Below are positions 48,150-58,565 of a stretch of 64,000 nt of DNA, one piece after another. Within the stretch, counting starts at the first letter, position 1; each line of letters begins with the position of its first letter. Source of the stretch: Buchnera aphidicola (Melaphis rhois) (GTDB lineage Bacteria; Pseudomonadota; Gammaproteobacteria; Enterobacterales; Enterobacteriaceae); the NCBI RefSeq assembly GCF_005080745.1, contig NZ_CP033004.1, positions 67,786 through 131,785 on the forward strand. The letters run 5' to 3'. The notes under the pieces are model-generated. The model saw only the letters and a list, made by a program, of their open reading frames with translations, made no database searches and was not told where the DNA came from. Position numbers and translations under genes: made by a program.

Positions 48150-48764
48150 ATGTTTACTGGAATTATTCAAGACGTTGCAAAAATAGTATGTATAAAGAAA
48201 TGCAAAAACTTTTCTCAATGGACTATACAGTTATATAATATTGATATAAACACATTGTTGTTAGGATCATCTATATCGTGCAATGGATGTTGTTTGACGG
48301 TGAAGAGTATTTATAATGATCACGTTAATGTAGATATTATACAAGAAACTTTAAAGTTAACTAGTTTAAAGAATTTTCATGAATCGCAATATATTAATAT
48401 AGAAAGATCTGTCAAATTTGGAGAAGAAATTGGTGGACATTTAGTGTCTGGTCATATTATGACAACTGCAAAAATATGTGAAGTTATCATATGTGATGAT
48501 CCAATTCGACAGTTGTGGATGAAATTAAATGATATTTCTTTTATGAAATACATATTTTATAAAGGTTTTATATGTATTGATGGTATTAGCTTAACAATTG
48601 GAAATATTAAAAAAAATTTGTTTTGTGTATTTTTGATTCCTACAACAATATTAAATACTACTATTGGTAGTAAAAGTATTGGAGATATAGTAAACATAGA
48701 AATAGATTATTTTACTAAACTTACTGTAGATAGCGTAGAGCAAGTGATATCGAAAGTTAAATAA
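48150..48764 (+). CDS. ribE: Riboflavin synthase alpha chain
   Basis: Dismutates two lumazines to riboflavin (gene also called ribC in E. coli). 204 residues (E. coli 213). Two lumazine-binding domains: the first starts MFTGIIQDVAKI with SISCNGCCLTV, the second contains GGHLVSGHI and FICIDGISLTIGNI. The short C-terminus loses a few residues of the trimer helix. Divergent from mdtK. Confidence 0.96.
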   Translation: MFTGIIQDVAKIVCIKKCKNFSQWTIQLYNIDINTLLLGSSISCNGCCLTVKSIYNDHVNVDIIQETLKLTSLKNFHESQYINIERSVKFGEEIGGHLVSGHIMTTAKICEVIICDDPIRQLWMKLNDISFMKYIFYKGFICIDGISLTIGNIKKNLFCVFLIPTTILNTTIGSKSIGDIVNIEIDYFTKLTVDSVEQVISKVK

Positions 48765-49373
48765 ACAAGGTTACATTAACATATATAATACTAATGTGTT
48801 TATTTTTTTTAGTATGTTTTTTAATAGCATTTTAAAATATAATATAACTATAGAATTAATATTTATTCGTAACATTATATAGAATTATCGAATATTAAAC
48901 ATTAAATTTACTTAACTAAACAATTAATATCTGCATAAATTAAGCAGATATAATTAATATTATAGTATACTTTTAATTATGTTACTTAATTTTCAAAATA
49001 TTGTTTTATGTTGGTTGTTATCTAAAATTTTTGTAATAATGTACTTTAGGTAAATATTTTTATATTTTATTAATTTTATAATATTTAGCAATATCAAGTT
49101 AATACATAAGGTTAAGTAATTATTATGTATAGTTAATGTTTTCAGAAAAATATTTAATTTAGATTACGTTTTTAAATTTATTTTAAAATTTATATTTATT
49201 CCTAATTTGTATATTTACATCATAAAATAAATTAAATAACATTCAAATGTTCATAAAATATACATTCGACATTTATGTGATCTAGAACATATATTAAAAT
49301 GTATTGTATTTTATTTAAATAGTTTTAAACATTTGAACTAATGAATAGTATTTAAATGTAGGTATTGATTTGT
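48765..49373. other. Gene-free stretch between ribE and rsxA
   Basis: About 609 bp without a frame or RNA gene. It joins ribE to the rsx operon and must include the rsx promoter. A weak AGG ribosome-binding site is found just ahead of rsxA. Nothing else is recognisable. Confidence 0.55.
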
Positions 49374-49952
49374 ATGAACTATTTTTCATTATTCTTAAGT
49401 AATATATTAGTCAATAATTTAGTGTTGATAAATTTTTTAGGATTATGTCCTTTTATGGGGACTTCTAAAAAATTTAGTACTGCTATAGGTTTAGGCAGTG
49501 CTACTGTTTTTGTAATAACAATCATTTCTATCTTATCGTGGTTAGTAAATTATTACATTTTAATTCCATTAAATTTAATATGTCTTAGAATTATGACTTA
49601 TATGTTAATTATTTCAGTCAGTGTTCAAATAATTGAAATAGTCATAAGAACATTTAGCCCTATATTATATAGATTATTAGGCATATATTTACCATTAATT
49701 ACTAGTAACTGTTCAGTATTAGCAATTCCTCTATTATGTTTAAATTTAAATTTTAATTTTTTAGAATCTGTTGTATATGGTTTTAGTTCTTCTATTGGTT
49801 TTTTTTTAGTTTTAGTTGTTTTTTCTAGTATACGAGAACGTTTGCTATTATCTGACATACCTTTTCCTTTTAAAGGAAATCCAATTGCATTAATTACTGC
49901 TAGTTTCATGTCTGTTGCTTTTATGGGTTTTAATGGATTAGTGAGAGTATGA
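49374..49952 (+). CDS. rsxA: Rsx/Rnf electron transport complex subunit A
   Basis: Six-helix membrane subunit of the Rsx complex, which in E. coli keeps SoxR reduced and is homologous to the ion-pumping Rnf complex. 192 residues (E. coli 193). Signatures: [50 protein letters not shown] and [20 protein letters not shown]. The cysteines that hold a cluster between RsxA and RsxE are seen in GLCPF and TSNCS. ATG 49374 is preferred over TTG 49365. It overlaps rsxB by 4 nt. Confidence 0.95.
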   Translation: MNYFSLFLSNILVNNLVLINFLGLCPFMGTSKKFSTAIGLGSATVFVITIISILSWLVNYYILIPLNLICLRIMTYMLIISVSVQIIEIVIRTFSPILYRLLGIYLPLITSNCSVLAIPLLCLNLNFNFLESVVYGFSSSIGFFLVLVVFSSIRERLLLSDIPFPFKGNPIALITASFMSVAFMGFNGLVRV

Positions 49953-50473
49953 TTTTTTTTGTATGTAATGCTATATTTTTTTTTAGTTTTTTAAGTATTT
50001 CTTTAGGATACTTGATGAATTATGTTATATGTAAATGTCATATAGATTATGATCCAATAGTAGATAAAATTGATGAATTATTACCTCAAACACAATGTGC
50101 TCAGTGCAATTACCCTGGATGTCGTGCATATGCTAATGCGATTGTAAATAATAATGAAAGGATAGATAAGTGTATTCCTGGTGGTAATGAAGTAGTGTTA
50201 CGAATGGCAAATGTATTAAACAATGATGAATTAAAATATAATAATCTAGGTTCTTCGGAAGATAGTTTTTATAAAATAGTTTTTATTGACGAGAAAAATT
50301 GTGTTGGTTGTTCAAAATGTAGGTTAATTTGTCCTGTAGATGCTATAGTTGGATCATATAATTTTATGCATACAGTTCTTTCAGACATGTGTACTGGTTG
50401 CAATTTATGTGTATCATTATGTCCTACTAATTGCATAAAAGAAAAAAAAGTGTTTTATGATTGTATTAATTAA
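49949..50473 (+). CDS. rsxB: Rsx/Rnf electron transport complex subunit B
   Basis: Iron-sulfur subunit. An N-terminal membrane helix (about 2-26), a cluster-binding motif [16 protein letters not shown] with an upstream/downstream Cys ([10 protein letters not shown]), and two ferredoxin-type 4Fe-4S motifs, [12 protein letters not shown] and [12 protein letters not shown]. 174 residues against 192 in E. coli, the difference at the C-terminus. Overlaps rsxA by 4 nt; the end overlaps the longest rsxC frame by 17 nt. Confidence 0.95.
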   Translation: MIFFVCNAIFFFSFLSISLGYLMNYVICKCHIDYDPIVDKIDELLPQTQCAQCNYPGCRAYANAIVNNNERIDKCIPGGNEVVLRMANVLNNDELKYNNLGSSEDSFYKIVFIDEKNCVGCSKCRLICPVDAIVGSYNFMHTVLSDMCTGCNLCVSLCPTNCIKEKKVFYDCIN

Positions 50474-52115
50474 CTTTTTAAATAAGTTTTTATACCAGTG
50501 TAGCAATATTTTTACAAATTTTATTAAAATGTGTTCATGTTTTGTGAATAGAAAAATTTTTTATAGAGAAAAACATAGATTTTATGGAGGAATTGACTTC
50601 GTTTCTATGAAAATAAATCGTTCTTCTTCTAAGTTTCATAATATAGTTCTTCCAAAAAATTTTTTTATTTTGATAGATGATGTTATTACCTTAAAAAATA
50701 AAATTGTAGTTAACGTAGGACAGTTAGTATTACGTGGTCAGATTTTAGCATTGGGGGATAATAATATAGCTCCTGTACATTCTCCTACTTCAGGATTAAT
50801 TATTGCAATTGTTAAAAAAAAATTTAGTTTTTTTTCAAAAAAATATTTTAGTATAATTAATATAAAAACTGATGGAAAAGATAATTGTATAAATTTTCAT
50901 TCATTTAATAATTATAAATGTTTTAGTACAAGTAAAATTATTCAATTAATTTATAATTCTGGTATTATTGGATTAGGAGGAGCAGGATTTTTATCTTCTA
51001 AAAAATTAAAACTTGCTATAAAAAAAGCGCATACTTTAGTCATAAACGCTGTTGAAAGTGAGCCATATATAACATCCGATGATTGTTTAGTTCAACATTT
51101 TGCTAAAGAGATTATTGAAGGATGTAAAATTATTACATGGATTTTAAAAATTAAATGTGTTTTGATTGTTTTAGAAGATGGTAAACACAAAGCATATATT
51201 AAGCTAAAAAAAGAACTAAAATTATTTTCTAATTTTTCAATACGTCAAATTAAAAAAAAATATCCTTCTGGTAGTAGTAAACAATTAATACAGATATTAT
51301 TTAATAAAGAAATTCCATATGGAAAACATTCAATTGATTTAGGAATTGTTATATTTAATGTTTCTACTGTATTTTCGATTAAACGGGCTGTTATAAATGG
51401 CGAACCTCTTATTGAAAGAATAGTAACTATTTCTGATAGTGAGTTATTATATCAAAAAAATGTCCTAATACGGATAGGTACACCTATTAGTCATGTATTG
51501 TCTGAATGTAATATTAATATCCACAATAGTACTGTTATTATAGGAGGTCCAATAACTGGAAGAATAGTTAATGATTTAAGTTTTTCGATTTTAAAAACTA
51601 ATAGTAGTATTTTATGTACAAAATTAAATTTTATGAGTAATAAATTAGAAGGTCCATGTATTCGTTGTACAGAATGTTCTAGATTATGTCCTATTCGTTT
51701 ATTACCAGAGCAATTGTATTTTTATAGCAAAGTTTCTGACCACAAAAAATCTCAAGAGTACCATATTAATGAGTGTATTGAATGTGGAATTTGTGAGCAA
51801 GTATGTCCTAGTAATATTCCACTTATAACGTATTTTAAAAAAGAACAATCAAAATTGAATAAGATAAAATTTAAAGAAAATATGTCTAAAAGATTTAAAA
51901 AGTTATTTTTATCTCGTCAATCTAGATTATACCATTCAGATTTGATTCATAAAAATATTGTGAATTCTAACAGTCCTTTAGATGAACAATGTAACAATAG
52001 TATTATTATTAATAACAATATTGAACGTATTACCATACAAAAGTCTAATTATTTTAGAAAAATAGAATTGAAAGCTGCAATAAGTAGAGCTAAACTTAAA
52101 AAAGATATGAAATAA
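50457..52115 (+). CDS. rsxC: Rsx/Rnf electron transport complex subunit C, short form
   Basis: Peripheral NADH/FMN/iron-sulfur subunit. 552 residues from ATG 50457. Visible: GGIDF, the APVHSPTSGLIIAIV domain, GLGGAGFLSSKKL (nucleotide/FMN loop), NAVESEPYITSDD, and two 4Fe-4S motifs CIRCTECSRLCP and CIECGICEQVCPSNIP. E. coli RsxC (740) carries many C-terminal repeats of the type DPRKAAVEAAIARAKARK; here a single degenerate copy (KIELKAAISRAKLKKDMK) ends the protein. The start is uncertain: ATG 50529 would fit the family N-terminus better. Two A9 runs are in frame. Confidence 0.94.
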   Translation: MIVLINFLNKFLYQCSNIFTNFIKMCSCFVNRKIFYREKHRFYGGIDFVSMKINRSSSKFHNIVLPKNFFILIDDVITLKNKIVVNVGQLVLRGQILALGDNNIAPVHSPTSGLIIAIVKKKFSFFSKKYFSIINIKTDGKDNCINFHSFNNYKCFSTSKIIQLIYNSGIIGLGGAGFLSSKKLKLAIKKAHTLVINAVESEPYITSDDCLVQHFAKEIIEGCKIITWILKIKCVLIVLEDGKHKAYIKLKKELKLFSNFSIRQIKKKYPSGSSKQLIQILFNKEIPYGKHSIDLGIVIFNVSTVFSIKRAVINGEPLIERIVTISDSELLYQKNVLIRIGTPISHVLSECNINIHNSTVIIGGPITGRIVNDLSFSILKTNSSILCTKLNFMSNKLEGPCIRCTECSRLCPIRLLPEQLYFYSKVSDHKKSQEYHINECIECGICEQVCPSNIPLITYFKKEQSKLNKIKFKENMSKRFKKLFLSRQSRLYHSDLIHKNIVNSNSPLDEQCNNSIIINNNIERITIQKSNYFRKIELKAAISRAKLKKDMK

Positions 52116-52178
52116 TTATTTTAATTAAAGTAGTGTTATTATATATCTTATATGAATTAATTTATTGAAGACAAAATT

Positions 52179-53240
52179 ATGGATTATCGATATACAAAAA
52201 TTAGCAATATATATTTTTGTAGAAGTACTAATGATATAATGATATTAGTAATAATAGCTATTATTCCTAGTATAATAATGGAATGTTATTATTTTACAAT
52301 AGCAGTATTAATACAAATATTTTTGTCTATTACTGCATCTGTTATATTCGAGATCATTGTTTTAAAATTGAGAAAAAAAAATTTATATGCAAGTTTGTTT
52401 GATGTTTCTCCAGTATTAACCGGCATTTTGTTAGGACTAAGTTTGCCAGCTTTTTCACCGTGGTGGTTATCTATTATAGGTTCATTTTTTTCTATCATAG
52501 TAGCCAAACAGTTATATGGAGGATTAGGAAATAATATATTTAACCCATCTATGTCAGGATATGCAATATTATTGGTATCATTTCCTATTTTAATGACTAA
52601 TTGGTCTTTTCAAAACAACTTAGAATTTGTTAGTAAATTAAGTATTAAAGATATCATATCAATTATTTTTTTTACTAATTTAAACGACTATTATAAAGTG
52701 ATTTCACAGTTGTATGAAATTTCTCATTTTATTACTCAAGCTACGCCTTTAGAGCAGATAAGAATGCAAAATAAATGTATAATTACAAATGTTTTGCCTT
52801 GTACATTTCTTATGGAAAATATTTCTTTTTATCGACATTGGATATGGATTAACTTTACTTTTTTTTTAGGAGGTGTTTTTTTATTAATCAATAAAATTAT
52901 TTGTTGGAGAATTTCGTTTAGTATATTATTTTCTATATTATTTTGTTGTTTACTAGATTTTTTCTATTTTCAATATGCAGATGTTTTTCCATTAACTCAA
53001 TTATTTTTAGGCAGTACTATGATTACAGCATTTTTTATTGCTACGGATCCTGTTACTACTTCAATTACTAAAATGGGACGCATAATATTCGGAAGTTTTA
53101 TTGGAATATTCATTTGGATAATTCGAATGTTTGGTGGATATCCTGATGCTATTTCGTTTTCTGTATTACTTGCTAATTCTTTTGTTCCATTAATAGATTA
53201 TTATACTCAACCTCGTATTTATGGTAAATCGACGAAATAG
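52179..53240 (+). CDS. rsxD: Rsx/Rnf electron transport complex subunit D
   Basis: Membrane subunit with covalently bound FMN. 353 residues (E. coli 352). About nine hydrophobic helices. Conserved: AKQLYGGLGNNIFNPSMSGY, the flavinylation threonine in TQATPLEQIR (E. coli SQATPLD), FFIATDPVTTSITKMGR and IRMFGGYPDAISFSVLLAN. Intact. It sits 63 nt after rsxC and 2 nt before rsxG. Confidence 0.95.
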   Translation: MDYRYTKISNIYFCRSTNDIMILVIIAIIPSIIMECYYFTIAVLIQIFLSITASVIFEIIVLKLRKKNLYASLFDVSPVLTGILLGLSLPAFSPWWLSIIGSFFSIIVAKQLYGGLGNNIFNPSMSGYAILLVSFPILMTNWSFQNNLEFVSKLSIKDIISIIFFTNLNDYYKVISQLYEISHFITQATPLEQIRMQNKCIITNVLPCTFLMENISFYRHWIWINFTFFLGGVFLLINKIICWRISFSILFSILFCCLLDFFYFQYADVFPLTQLFLGSTMITAFFIATDPVTTSITKMGRIIFGSFIGIFIWIIRMFGGYPDAISFSVLLANSFVPLIDYYTQPRIYGKSTK

Positions 53241-53242
53241 TT

Positions 53243-53872
53243 ATGTTAAAACAAAATAATTCAATCATTTTTACGTTATTTTTTGTCTCTATTATTACAG
53301 CAAGCAGCGTAATTTTAGTTTATTTATCAACTAAAACTAGGATCAATTTGCAACAAGAAAATTATCAACAAAAAATGTTAGATATTATTTTTCCTAAAAG
53401 AATATTTGAAAAAGTAAAAACCTCTTGTTTTGTTATAAATAATAAATTATTAGGAGACGATAAAAATCATCGATTTTGGACAGTAAAAAAAGATAATAAG
53501 TTACAAGCTTTAATCTTTGAAACAATTGCTCCAGATGGATATTCTGGCAATATAAAAATGATTATATCTTTAAATTTACATAGTACAATTTTAGGCATAC
53601 GTATTTTGAATCATCATGAGACTCCTGGATTAGGTGATAAAATTGATATTCATATTTCTAATTGGATTACTAAATTTTCAGGTATAACAGTTTCAGGATT
53701 AAACGACACTCATTTTTCATTAAAAAAATATGGAGGTGATATTGATCAATTTACAGGAGCAACTATTACTCCATTAGCAGTAATTAACGCAATTAAGAGA
53801 ACTGTTAGTTTACAACAGATGTTAGTATCTAAACACTTGCGTTTTAAACATTGTGGTTTATATCATGAGTAA
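53243..53872 (+). CDS. rsxG: Rsx/Rnf electron transport complex subunit G
   Basis: Periplasmic FMN-carrying subunit. 209 residues (E. coli 206). One N-terminal transmembrane helix (about 8-28). The FMN-binding domain has APDGYSGNIKMI and HHETPGLGDKI, and the flavinylation site GATITPLAV with Thr. Overlaps rsxE by 8 nt. Confidence 0.94.
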   Translation: MLKQNNSIIFTLFFVSIITASSVILVYLSTKTRINLQQENYQQKMLDIIFPKRIFEKVKTSCFVINNKLLGDDKNHRFWTVKKDNKLQALIFETIAPDGYSGNIKMIISLNLHSTILGIRILNHHETPGLGDKIDIHISNWITKFSGITVSGLNDTHFSLKKYGGDIDQFTGATITPLAVINAIKRTVSLQQMLVSKHLRFKHCGLYHE

Positions 53873-54566
53873 ATTTTTTAAAATTTTAAATTATGGAATA
53901 TGGACAAAAAATTCATCATTAGTACAATTACTAGGATTGTGTCCTATCTTAGCAGTAACTACAAATGTTACTAACGCGTTAGGTTTAGGTGTAGTCACAA
54001 CACTAGTATTAGTTTTTACTAACGTAATAATATCAATTTTTAGATTTTTTATACCTAAAAACATTAGAATTCCAATTTATATGATGATTATTAGTGCTAT
54101 CGTTAGCTGCTTTGATATGTTAATAAATGCGTATTCGCTAAATTTATATCGATCTTTAGGTGTTTTTATTCCTTTAATTATTACTAATTGTGTTATATGT
54201 GGAAGAGCTGATTTTATTGCTATAAATAATTCTGTATGGATTGCATTTTTAGACGCACTTTTTATAGGATTGGGATCTGATTTAGTTATATTTTTAGTCG
54301 GATCAATTAGAGAAATTATAGGAAGTGGAACCTTGTTCTTCGGCATTGAAAATTTATTAGGGCCCTGGTCTCATGTGCTTTATATTAAAATAATTAATAT
54401 AAACTATGCAATGTTATTTTTTTTATATCCTGCCGGAGCATTTATGATTTTAGGATTTATTCTTGCTGGAAAAAATTTTATAGATACAAAAAATAGTTTA
54501 AATGATTGTGATGCATGTTTAACTAGTTCGTTATTACGTCAAGGAAAAAATAAAGACATTGAGTAA
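53865..54566 (+). CDS. rsxE: Rsx/Rnf electron transport complex subunit E
   Basis: Six-helix membrane subunit paired with RsxA. 233 residues (E. coli 231). Conserved: NSSLVQLLGLCPILAVTTNV, TNALGLG, SLGVFIPLIITNCVICGRA and GSIREIIGSGTLFFG. The paired cysteine motifs GLCP and TNC are present. ATG 53865 is chosen over an upstream in-frame start because it begins the family N-terminus (MSKFFKILNYGIW). Overlaps rsxG by 8 nt and nth by 8 nt. Confidence 0.95.
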   Translation: MSKFFKILNYGIWTKNSSLVQLLGLCPILAVTTNVTNALGLGVVTTLVLVFTNVIISIFRFFIPKNIRIPIYMMIISAIVSCFDMLINAYSLNLYRSLGVFIPLIITNCVICGRADFIAINNSVWIAFLDALFIGLGSDLVIFLVGSIREIIGSGTLFFGIENLLGPWSHVLYIKIININYAMLFFLYPAGAFMILGFILAGKNFIDTKNSLNDCDACLTSSLLRQGKNKDIE

Positions 54567-55191
54567 TGATAAACTTAATAAAATTTTATTGCTTTTTTCT
54601 AAAGTTAATCCTAAACCGAAAATGGAGTTAAAATTTTCATCGGATTTTGAATTATTAATTTCAGTAATATTATCAGCACAGTCTACTGATCGTATGGTAA
54701 ATAAAGTCACTAAAAGTTTATATGGTATTGCTAATACGCCTGTATCTATTTTATCTATGGGATTACATAGTTTAAGGGAAAAAATAAAACAATTAGGTTT
54801 ATTTAATAAAAAATCTGTTAATATTATCAATACTTGTATTATTTTGATAAATAAGTATCAAGGACGAGTACCTAATAACATGACTGATTTACAGTCTCTA
54901 CCTGGAGTAGGAAGAAAAACTGCTAATGTAATTTTAAATTGTATTTTTAATAAAAATGTGATTGCAGTTGATACTCATGTATTTAGAGTATGTAATAGAA
55001 TAGGAATTATACAAGAAAAGACAGTATTTGATGCAGAAATGAGATTACTTAAGATAGTTCCAGAAAGTTTTAAGTTATATTTTCATAATTGGTTTGTTTT
55101 ACATGGCCGTTACGTTTGCAGTTCTAAATTACCAAAGTGTTCTATATGTTTGATTTCTCATTTATGTAAATTTAAACATAAACGAATGTAG
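54559..55191 (+). CDS. nth: Endonuclease III
   Basis: DNA glycosylase/AP lyase removing oxidised pyrimidines. 210 residues (E. coli 211). Catalytic K120 in LPGVGRKTANV and D138 in AVDTHVFRVCNR. The 4Fe-4S ligands keep the exact C-x6-C-x2-C-x5-C spacing near the end (CSSKLPKCSICLISHLC). The start is TTG 54559, overlapping the rsxE stop; no ATG fits. Last gene of the rsx operon as in E. coli. Confidence 0.96.
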   Translation: MSNDKLNKILLLFSKVNPKPKMELKFSSDFELLISVILSAQSTDRMVNKVTKSLYGIANTPVSILSMGLHSLREKIKQLGLFNKKSVNIINTCIILINKYQGRVPNNMTDLQSLPGVGRKTANVILNCIFNKNVIAVDTHVFRVCNRIGIIQEKTVFDAEMRLLKIVPESFKLYFHNWFVLHGRYVCSSKLPKCSICLISHLCKFKHKRM

Positions 55192-55328
55192 TCAGAGACT
55201 TTTTTGTATTTTTAACTGATTGTATTGATGTATTTAAATTGATATTTAAGACTATCGGTTCTTTAAAATATTACATATGATAAGGTTAAAATAAGTTAGT
55301 ATTATATATTTAATACAAGGATATTTTC

Positions 55329-56600
55329 ATGCATAAATTTGATTTAATTAATGAATTTAAAACTAGAGATTTAATAGCACAAGTTACTAACGAAGAGAAA
55401 TTAATATATAAAATTAATAACGGTAATGTTTCTTTATACTGTGGTTTTGATGTCACTGCAGACAGTTTACATATAGGGCATATTTTGCCATTATTATGTT
55501 TAAAAAGATTTCAGGATGCTGGTCATAAGCCGATTGTATTAATAGGTGGAGCTACTAGTTTAATTGGTGATCCGAGTTTTAAAATTTCTGAGAGACAATT
55601 GAACTCTATAGAATTAATTGACGCTTGGAAAGAATCTATTTCTAATCAAATTTCTCTCTTTTTAGATTTTAATTTAAATTTTAATAGTGCAATGATTGTT
55701 AACAATTATGAGTGGTTTGAAAATTTATCTTTATTACAATTTTTATGTACTATAGGAAAACATTTTTCTGTTAACAAGATGATTAATAGAGATGCTGTTA
55801 AAAAACGAATTATTCGAACGGACACTGGAATTTCGTTTACAGAATTTTCTTATAATTTATTACAAGCATATGATTTTTATGTTCTATACAAAAAATATAA
55901 AGTTATTTTGCAAATTGGAGGGTCAGACCAATGGGGAAATATTACATCGGGAATTAATTTAATTCGCAGATTTTATTCAGATGAAACATTTGGTTTAACG
56001 TTGCCATTATTAACTCAGAAAAATGGCGTTAAATTTGGAAAAACGGAAAAAAATACGATATGGTTGGATAAAAATAAAACTAGTTCTTACAAATTTTATC
56101 AGTATTGGGTTAATATATCTGATTTTGACGTGTGTAGATTTTTAAAGTTTTTTACTGTTTTGAGTATATTAGAAATAAATGCGATAGCATCTGTTAACTC
56201 AAGTTTAGAACTTAATAAATCGAAACTTTTTTTAGCAGAGTATCTTACTAAGATGGTACATGGAGAAAACGCATTAAAAGCAGCTAAACGTATTTCATCA
56301 TGTTTATTTTATGGTGATGTATTTAGTATGAAGGAATCTGATTTTTTTCAATTAGAGCAAGATGGTATACCTTCAATAAAAATATCAGGTTTTCTGAGTT
56401 TGAAGCAGTTATTAGTTGATTCTCATTTAGCATCATCTCGTACTCAAGCTAGACATATGATAGAATCGAATTCTGTCACCATTAATAGTATAAAACAAAA
56501 TAACGAAATGTATGTTCTTTCGAATAATGATGTTATTTTTAATAAATATACACTATTATCTCGAGGGAAAAAAACTTTTTGTCTAATACACTGGATATAA
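55329..56600 (+). CDS. tyrS: Tyrosyl-tRNA synthetase
   Basis: Class I synthetase for tyrosine. 423 residues (E. coli 424). YCGFDVTADSLHIGHILPLL holds the HIGH motif; IGGATSLIGDPS, FTEFSYNLLQAYD, GGSDQWGNITSGI and KFGKT (the KMSKS equivalent) follow. The C-terminal S4-like domain is present (LVDSHLASSRTQARHMI). ATACAAGGA lies ahead of ATG 55329. Intact. Confidence 0.97.
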   Translation: MHKFDLINEFKTRDLIAQVTNEEKLIYKINNGNVSLYCGFDVTADSLHIGHILPLLCLKRFQDAGHKPIVLIGGATSLIGDPSFKISERQLNSIELIDAWKESISNQISLFLDFNLNFNSAMIVNNYEWFENLSLLQFLCTIGKHFSVNKMINRDAVKKRIIRTDTGISFTEFSYNLLQAYDFYVLYKKYKVILQIGGSDQWGNITSGINLIRRFYSDETFGLTLPLLTQKNGVKFGKTEKNTIWLDKNKTSSYKFYQYWVNISDFDVCRFLKFFTVLSILEINAIASVNSSLELNKSKLFLAEYLTKMVHGENALKAAKRISSCLFYGDVFSMKESDFFQLEQDGIPSIKISGFLSLKQLLVDSHLASSRTQARHMIESNSVTINSIKQNNEMYVLSNNDVIFNKYTLLSRGKKTFCLIHWI

Positions 56601-56658
56601 TTAATTTTTGAAAAAATTTTTTTACTATAAATTAAATATTTTGAATAAATAGTTATAT

Positions 56659-57036
56659 TTATATGTTAAAACTTTCTCCGCAACCGCATAAGTTTTTAAT
56701 TTTTTTATTATTAAATTTAAAAACGTAATTTATTCCTGTTTTTATAAAGTCTATTTCTATTCCATCTAATATGGATATATATTTTGAATCTACTAAAATT
56801 AGTATTTTTTTGGAGTTAAAACTGATATCAGTATGACATATGGTTTCTATAAGTTCCATATAATGTTTCATTCCAGCACATCCTATTTTTTTGATTCCTA
56901 ATCTGATCCCTATTTTATTTTCTTTTTTTATCAATTTATACATTTGTCGTTCTGCTTGATGACTGATTTTTATTCCTTTTATATTTTTATTATGTGTTGC
57001 TTTTAAAAATAGTGTTAATTCAGTATTTTTGTTCAT
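56659..57036 (-). CDS. sufA: A-type iron-sulfur scaffold/carrier SufA
   Basis: Carries Fe-S clusters to target proteins. 125 residues (E. coli SufA 122). The three cluster ligands are C53 in KIGCAGMKH and C117, C119 in CGCGESF. The strand-rich body GIRLGIKK...LDGIEIDFIKTGIN matches SufA/IscA. SufA rather than IscA or ErpA is favoured by the neighbour ydiK, which is near sufA in E. coli, and by the extended N-terminus. No other suf gene is nearby. Confidence 0.85.
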   Translation of the reverse strand: MNKNTELTLFLKATHNKNIKGIKISHQAERQMYKLIKKENKIGIRLGIKKIGCAGMKHYMELIETICHTDISFNSKKILILVDSKYISILDGIEIDFIKTGINYVFKFNNKKIKNLCGCGESFNI

Positions 57037-57446
57037 TTTTTCTTCTCATATTAATATATCAAATAAACTTTATATTTTAATTTTGTAAAAAAATTTTTTA
57101 AAAAAATATGATAACATTGTTGTATTAGTTGCATATTTTTAAAATGTATATGTTTAGATTGGAAAAATAATATGTTTTATGTGTTAATAAATGGTAAAAC
57201 TTTAACAATTACAAATTTTAATAACTTGTAATATATTATATTTTATTTTTAGATAAAACTCAACGAGTTTCTCAATATTGTAGTATATATGTGAATGTGT
57301 TATATAAGATATGTAATATAAATTATATCTTATTGTAAAAGTTTTTCTAAATTTTAGAATTATATTGTTGTCAAATTTTTACTTAGTCAATCGTATTGTT
57401 CAATTGATTTGCAATAATTAAGGAAATATAAAGGTATAATATTTAT
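57037..57446. other. Divergent region between sufA and ydiK
   Basis: 410 bp without a gene. Promoters for the divergent sufA and ydiK are expected. In E. coli several ydi genes and other suf genes lie in this area; no remnant can be read. Confidence 0.5.
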
Positions 57447-58565
57447 ATGCAAGATAAACGAGAAGGTATGGATTTGCCACAAGCAATTTTTTCGCTAATA
57501 TTTATTATTATTATGATATTTTCTAGTTTATGGATCATGCGTCCATTTTTTTTAGGATTTGCTTGGGCTAGTATGGTAGTTATAGCAACATGGCCTATAT
57601 TCTTAAAGTTACAAATATTATTATGGGGAAATAGAGCATGTGCTGTTTTAACAATGATTATTATTTTGTTATTAATTTTCATTATTCCTATTGTTTGCAT
57701 AGTAAACAGTTTAATCGATAATAGTACTTCAGTAATTAGTTGGTTAAATTCAGATAATTTAAAGTTTCCAGATTTATATTGGTTGCAGGAAATTCCTGTA
57801 ATTGGATCAAAATTATTTTCTAGTTATCAGAAATTACTAAATGAAGGTGGTTCTGAGTTAATTACTAAAGTTCAACCTTATATGGGGAAAACTACTGAAT
57901 TTTTTGTAATTCAAGCAGGTCATTTTGGACGATTTATTATTCATTTAGTGTTTATGTTAGTTTTTAGTTCTCTATTGTATTGGAATGGGGAAAGAATGAG
58001 AAACGTTATTAGACATTTTGCTGTTCGATTAGGATCACATTCCGGAGATTCAGTAGTGTCACTCGCTGGTCAAGCCATTAGAGCAGTGGCTTTGGGAGTT
58101 GTTGTTACTGCATTAGTTCAAGGTATTTTAGGAGGAATAGGGTTAGCAATTTCCGGAATTCCATATTCTTCGTTACTAATGATGTTAATAATTGTTTTTT
58201 GTTTAGTACAATTAGGTCCATTACCTGTATTAATTCCAGCAATTATGTGGTTATATTGGAATGGAAACACTACTTGGGGAACTGTTTTGTTGATTTGGAG
58301 TTGTATAGTATGCGTGTTAGATCATATACTACGACCTGTTCTTATACGCATCGGTGCTGATTTACCAACTGTATTAATCTTATCTGGTGTTATAGGTGGT
58401 TTAATAGCATTTGGAATGATTGGTCTGTTTATTGGTCCAGTAGTTTTAGTTATATCTTATCGTCTTATTTCTTCTTGGATGGATGAAATACCGGCTCCAA
58501 GTTCTTTATCAAAAGATTCAATAGAACAGTTTTTATTAAAAGATAAAATTAAAAAAAATGATTAG
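57447..58565 (+). CDS. ydiK: AI-2E family transporter YdiK
   Basis: Inner-membrane protein of the AI-2E (UPF0118) transporter family; E. coli YdiK has no established substrate. 372 residues (E. coli about 370). About eight transmembrane helices: two at the N-terminus (residues 8-40), one at about 60-85, a soluble segment, and the rest in the C-terminal half, with the family block QGILGGIGLAISGIPYS and the GxxPxLIPAIMWLYW stretch. AAGGAA upstream of ATG 57447. Function unknown. Confidence 0.92.
   Translation: MQDKREGMDLPQAIFSLIFIIIMIFSSLWIMRPFFLGFAWASMVVIATWPIFLKLQILLWGNRACAVLTMIIILLLIFIIPIVCIVNSLIDNSTSVISWLNSDNLKFPDLYWLQEIPVIGSKLFSSYQKLLNEGGSELITKVQPYMGKTTEFFVIQAGHFGRFIIHLVFMLVFSSLLYWNGERMRNVIRHFAVRLGSHSGDSVVSLAGQAIRAVALGVVVTALVQGILGGIGLAISGIPYSSLLMMLIIVFCLVQLGPLPVLIPAIMWLYWNGNTTWGTVLLIWSCIVCVLDHILRPVLIRIGADLPTVLILSGVIGGLIAFGMIGLFIGPVVLVISYRLISSWMDEIPAPSSLSKDSIEQFLLKDKIKKND

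Noticed and set aside
52740-52780. RsxD flavinylation motif TQATPL as defective
   Set aside because: The E. coli protein has the similar SQATPL, so the motif is normal.
54077-54346. 89-residue minus-strand frame inside rsxE
   Set aside because: Antisense shadow of a well conserved membrane protein; no family match.
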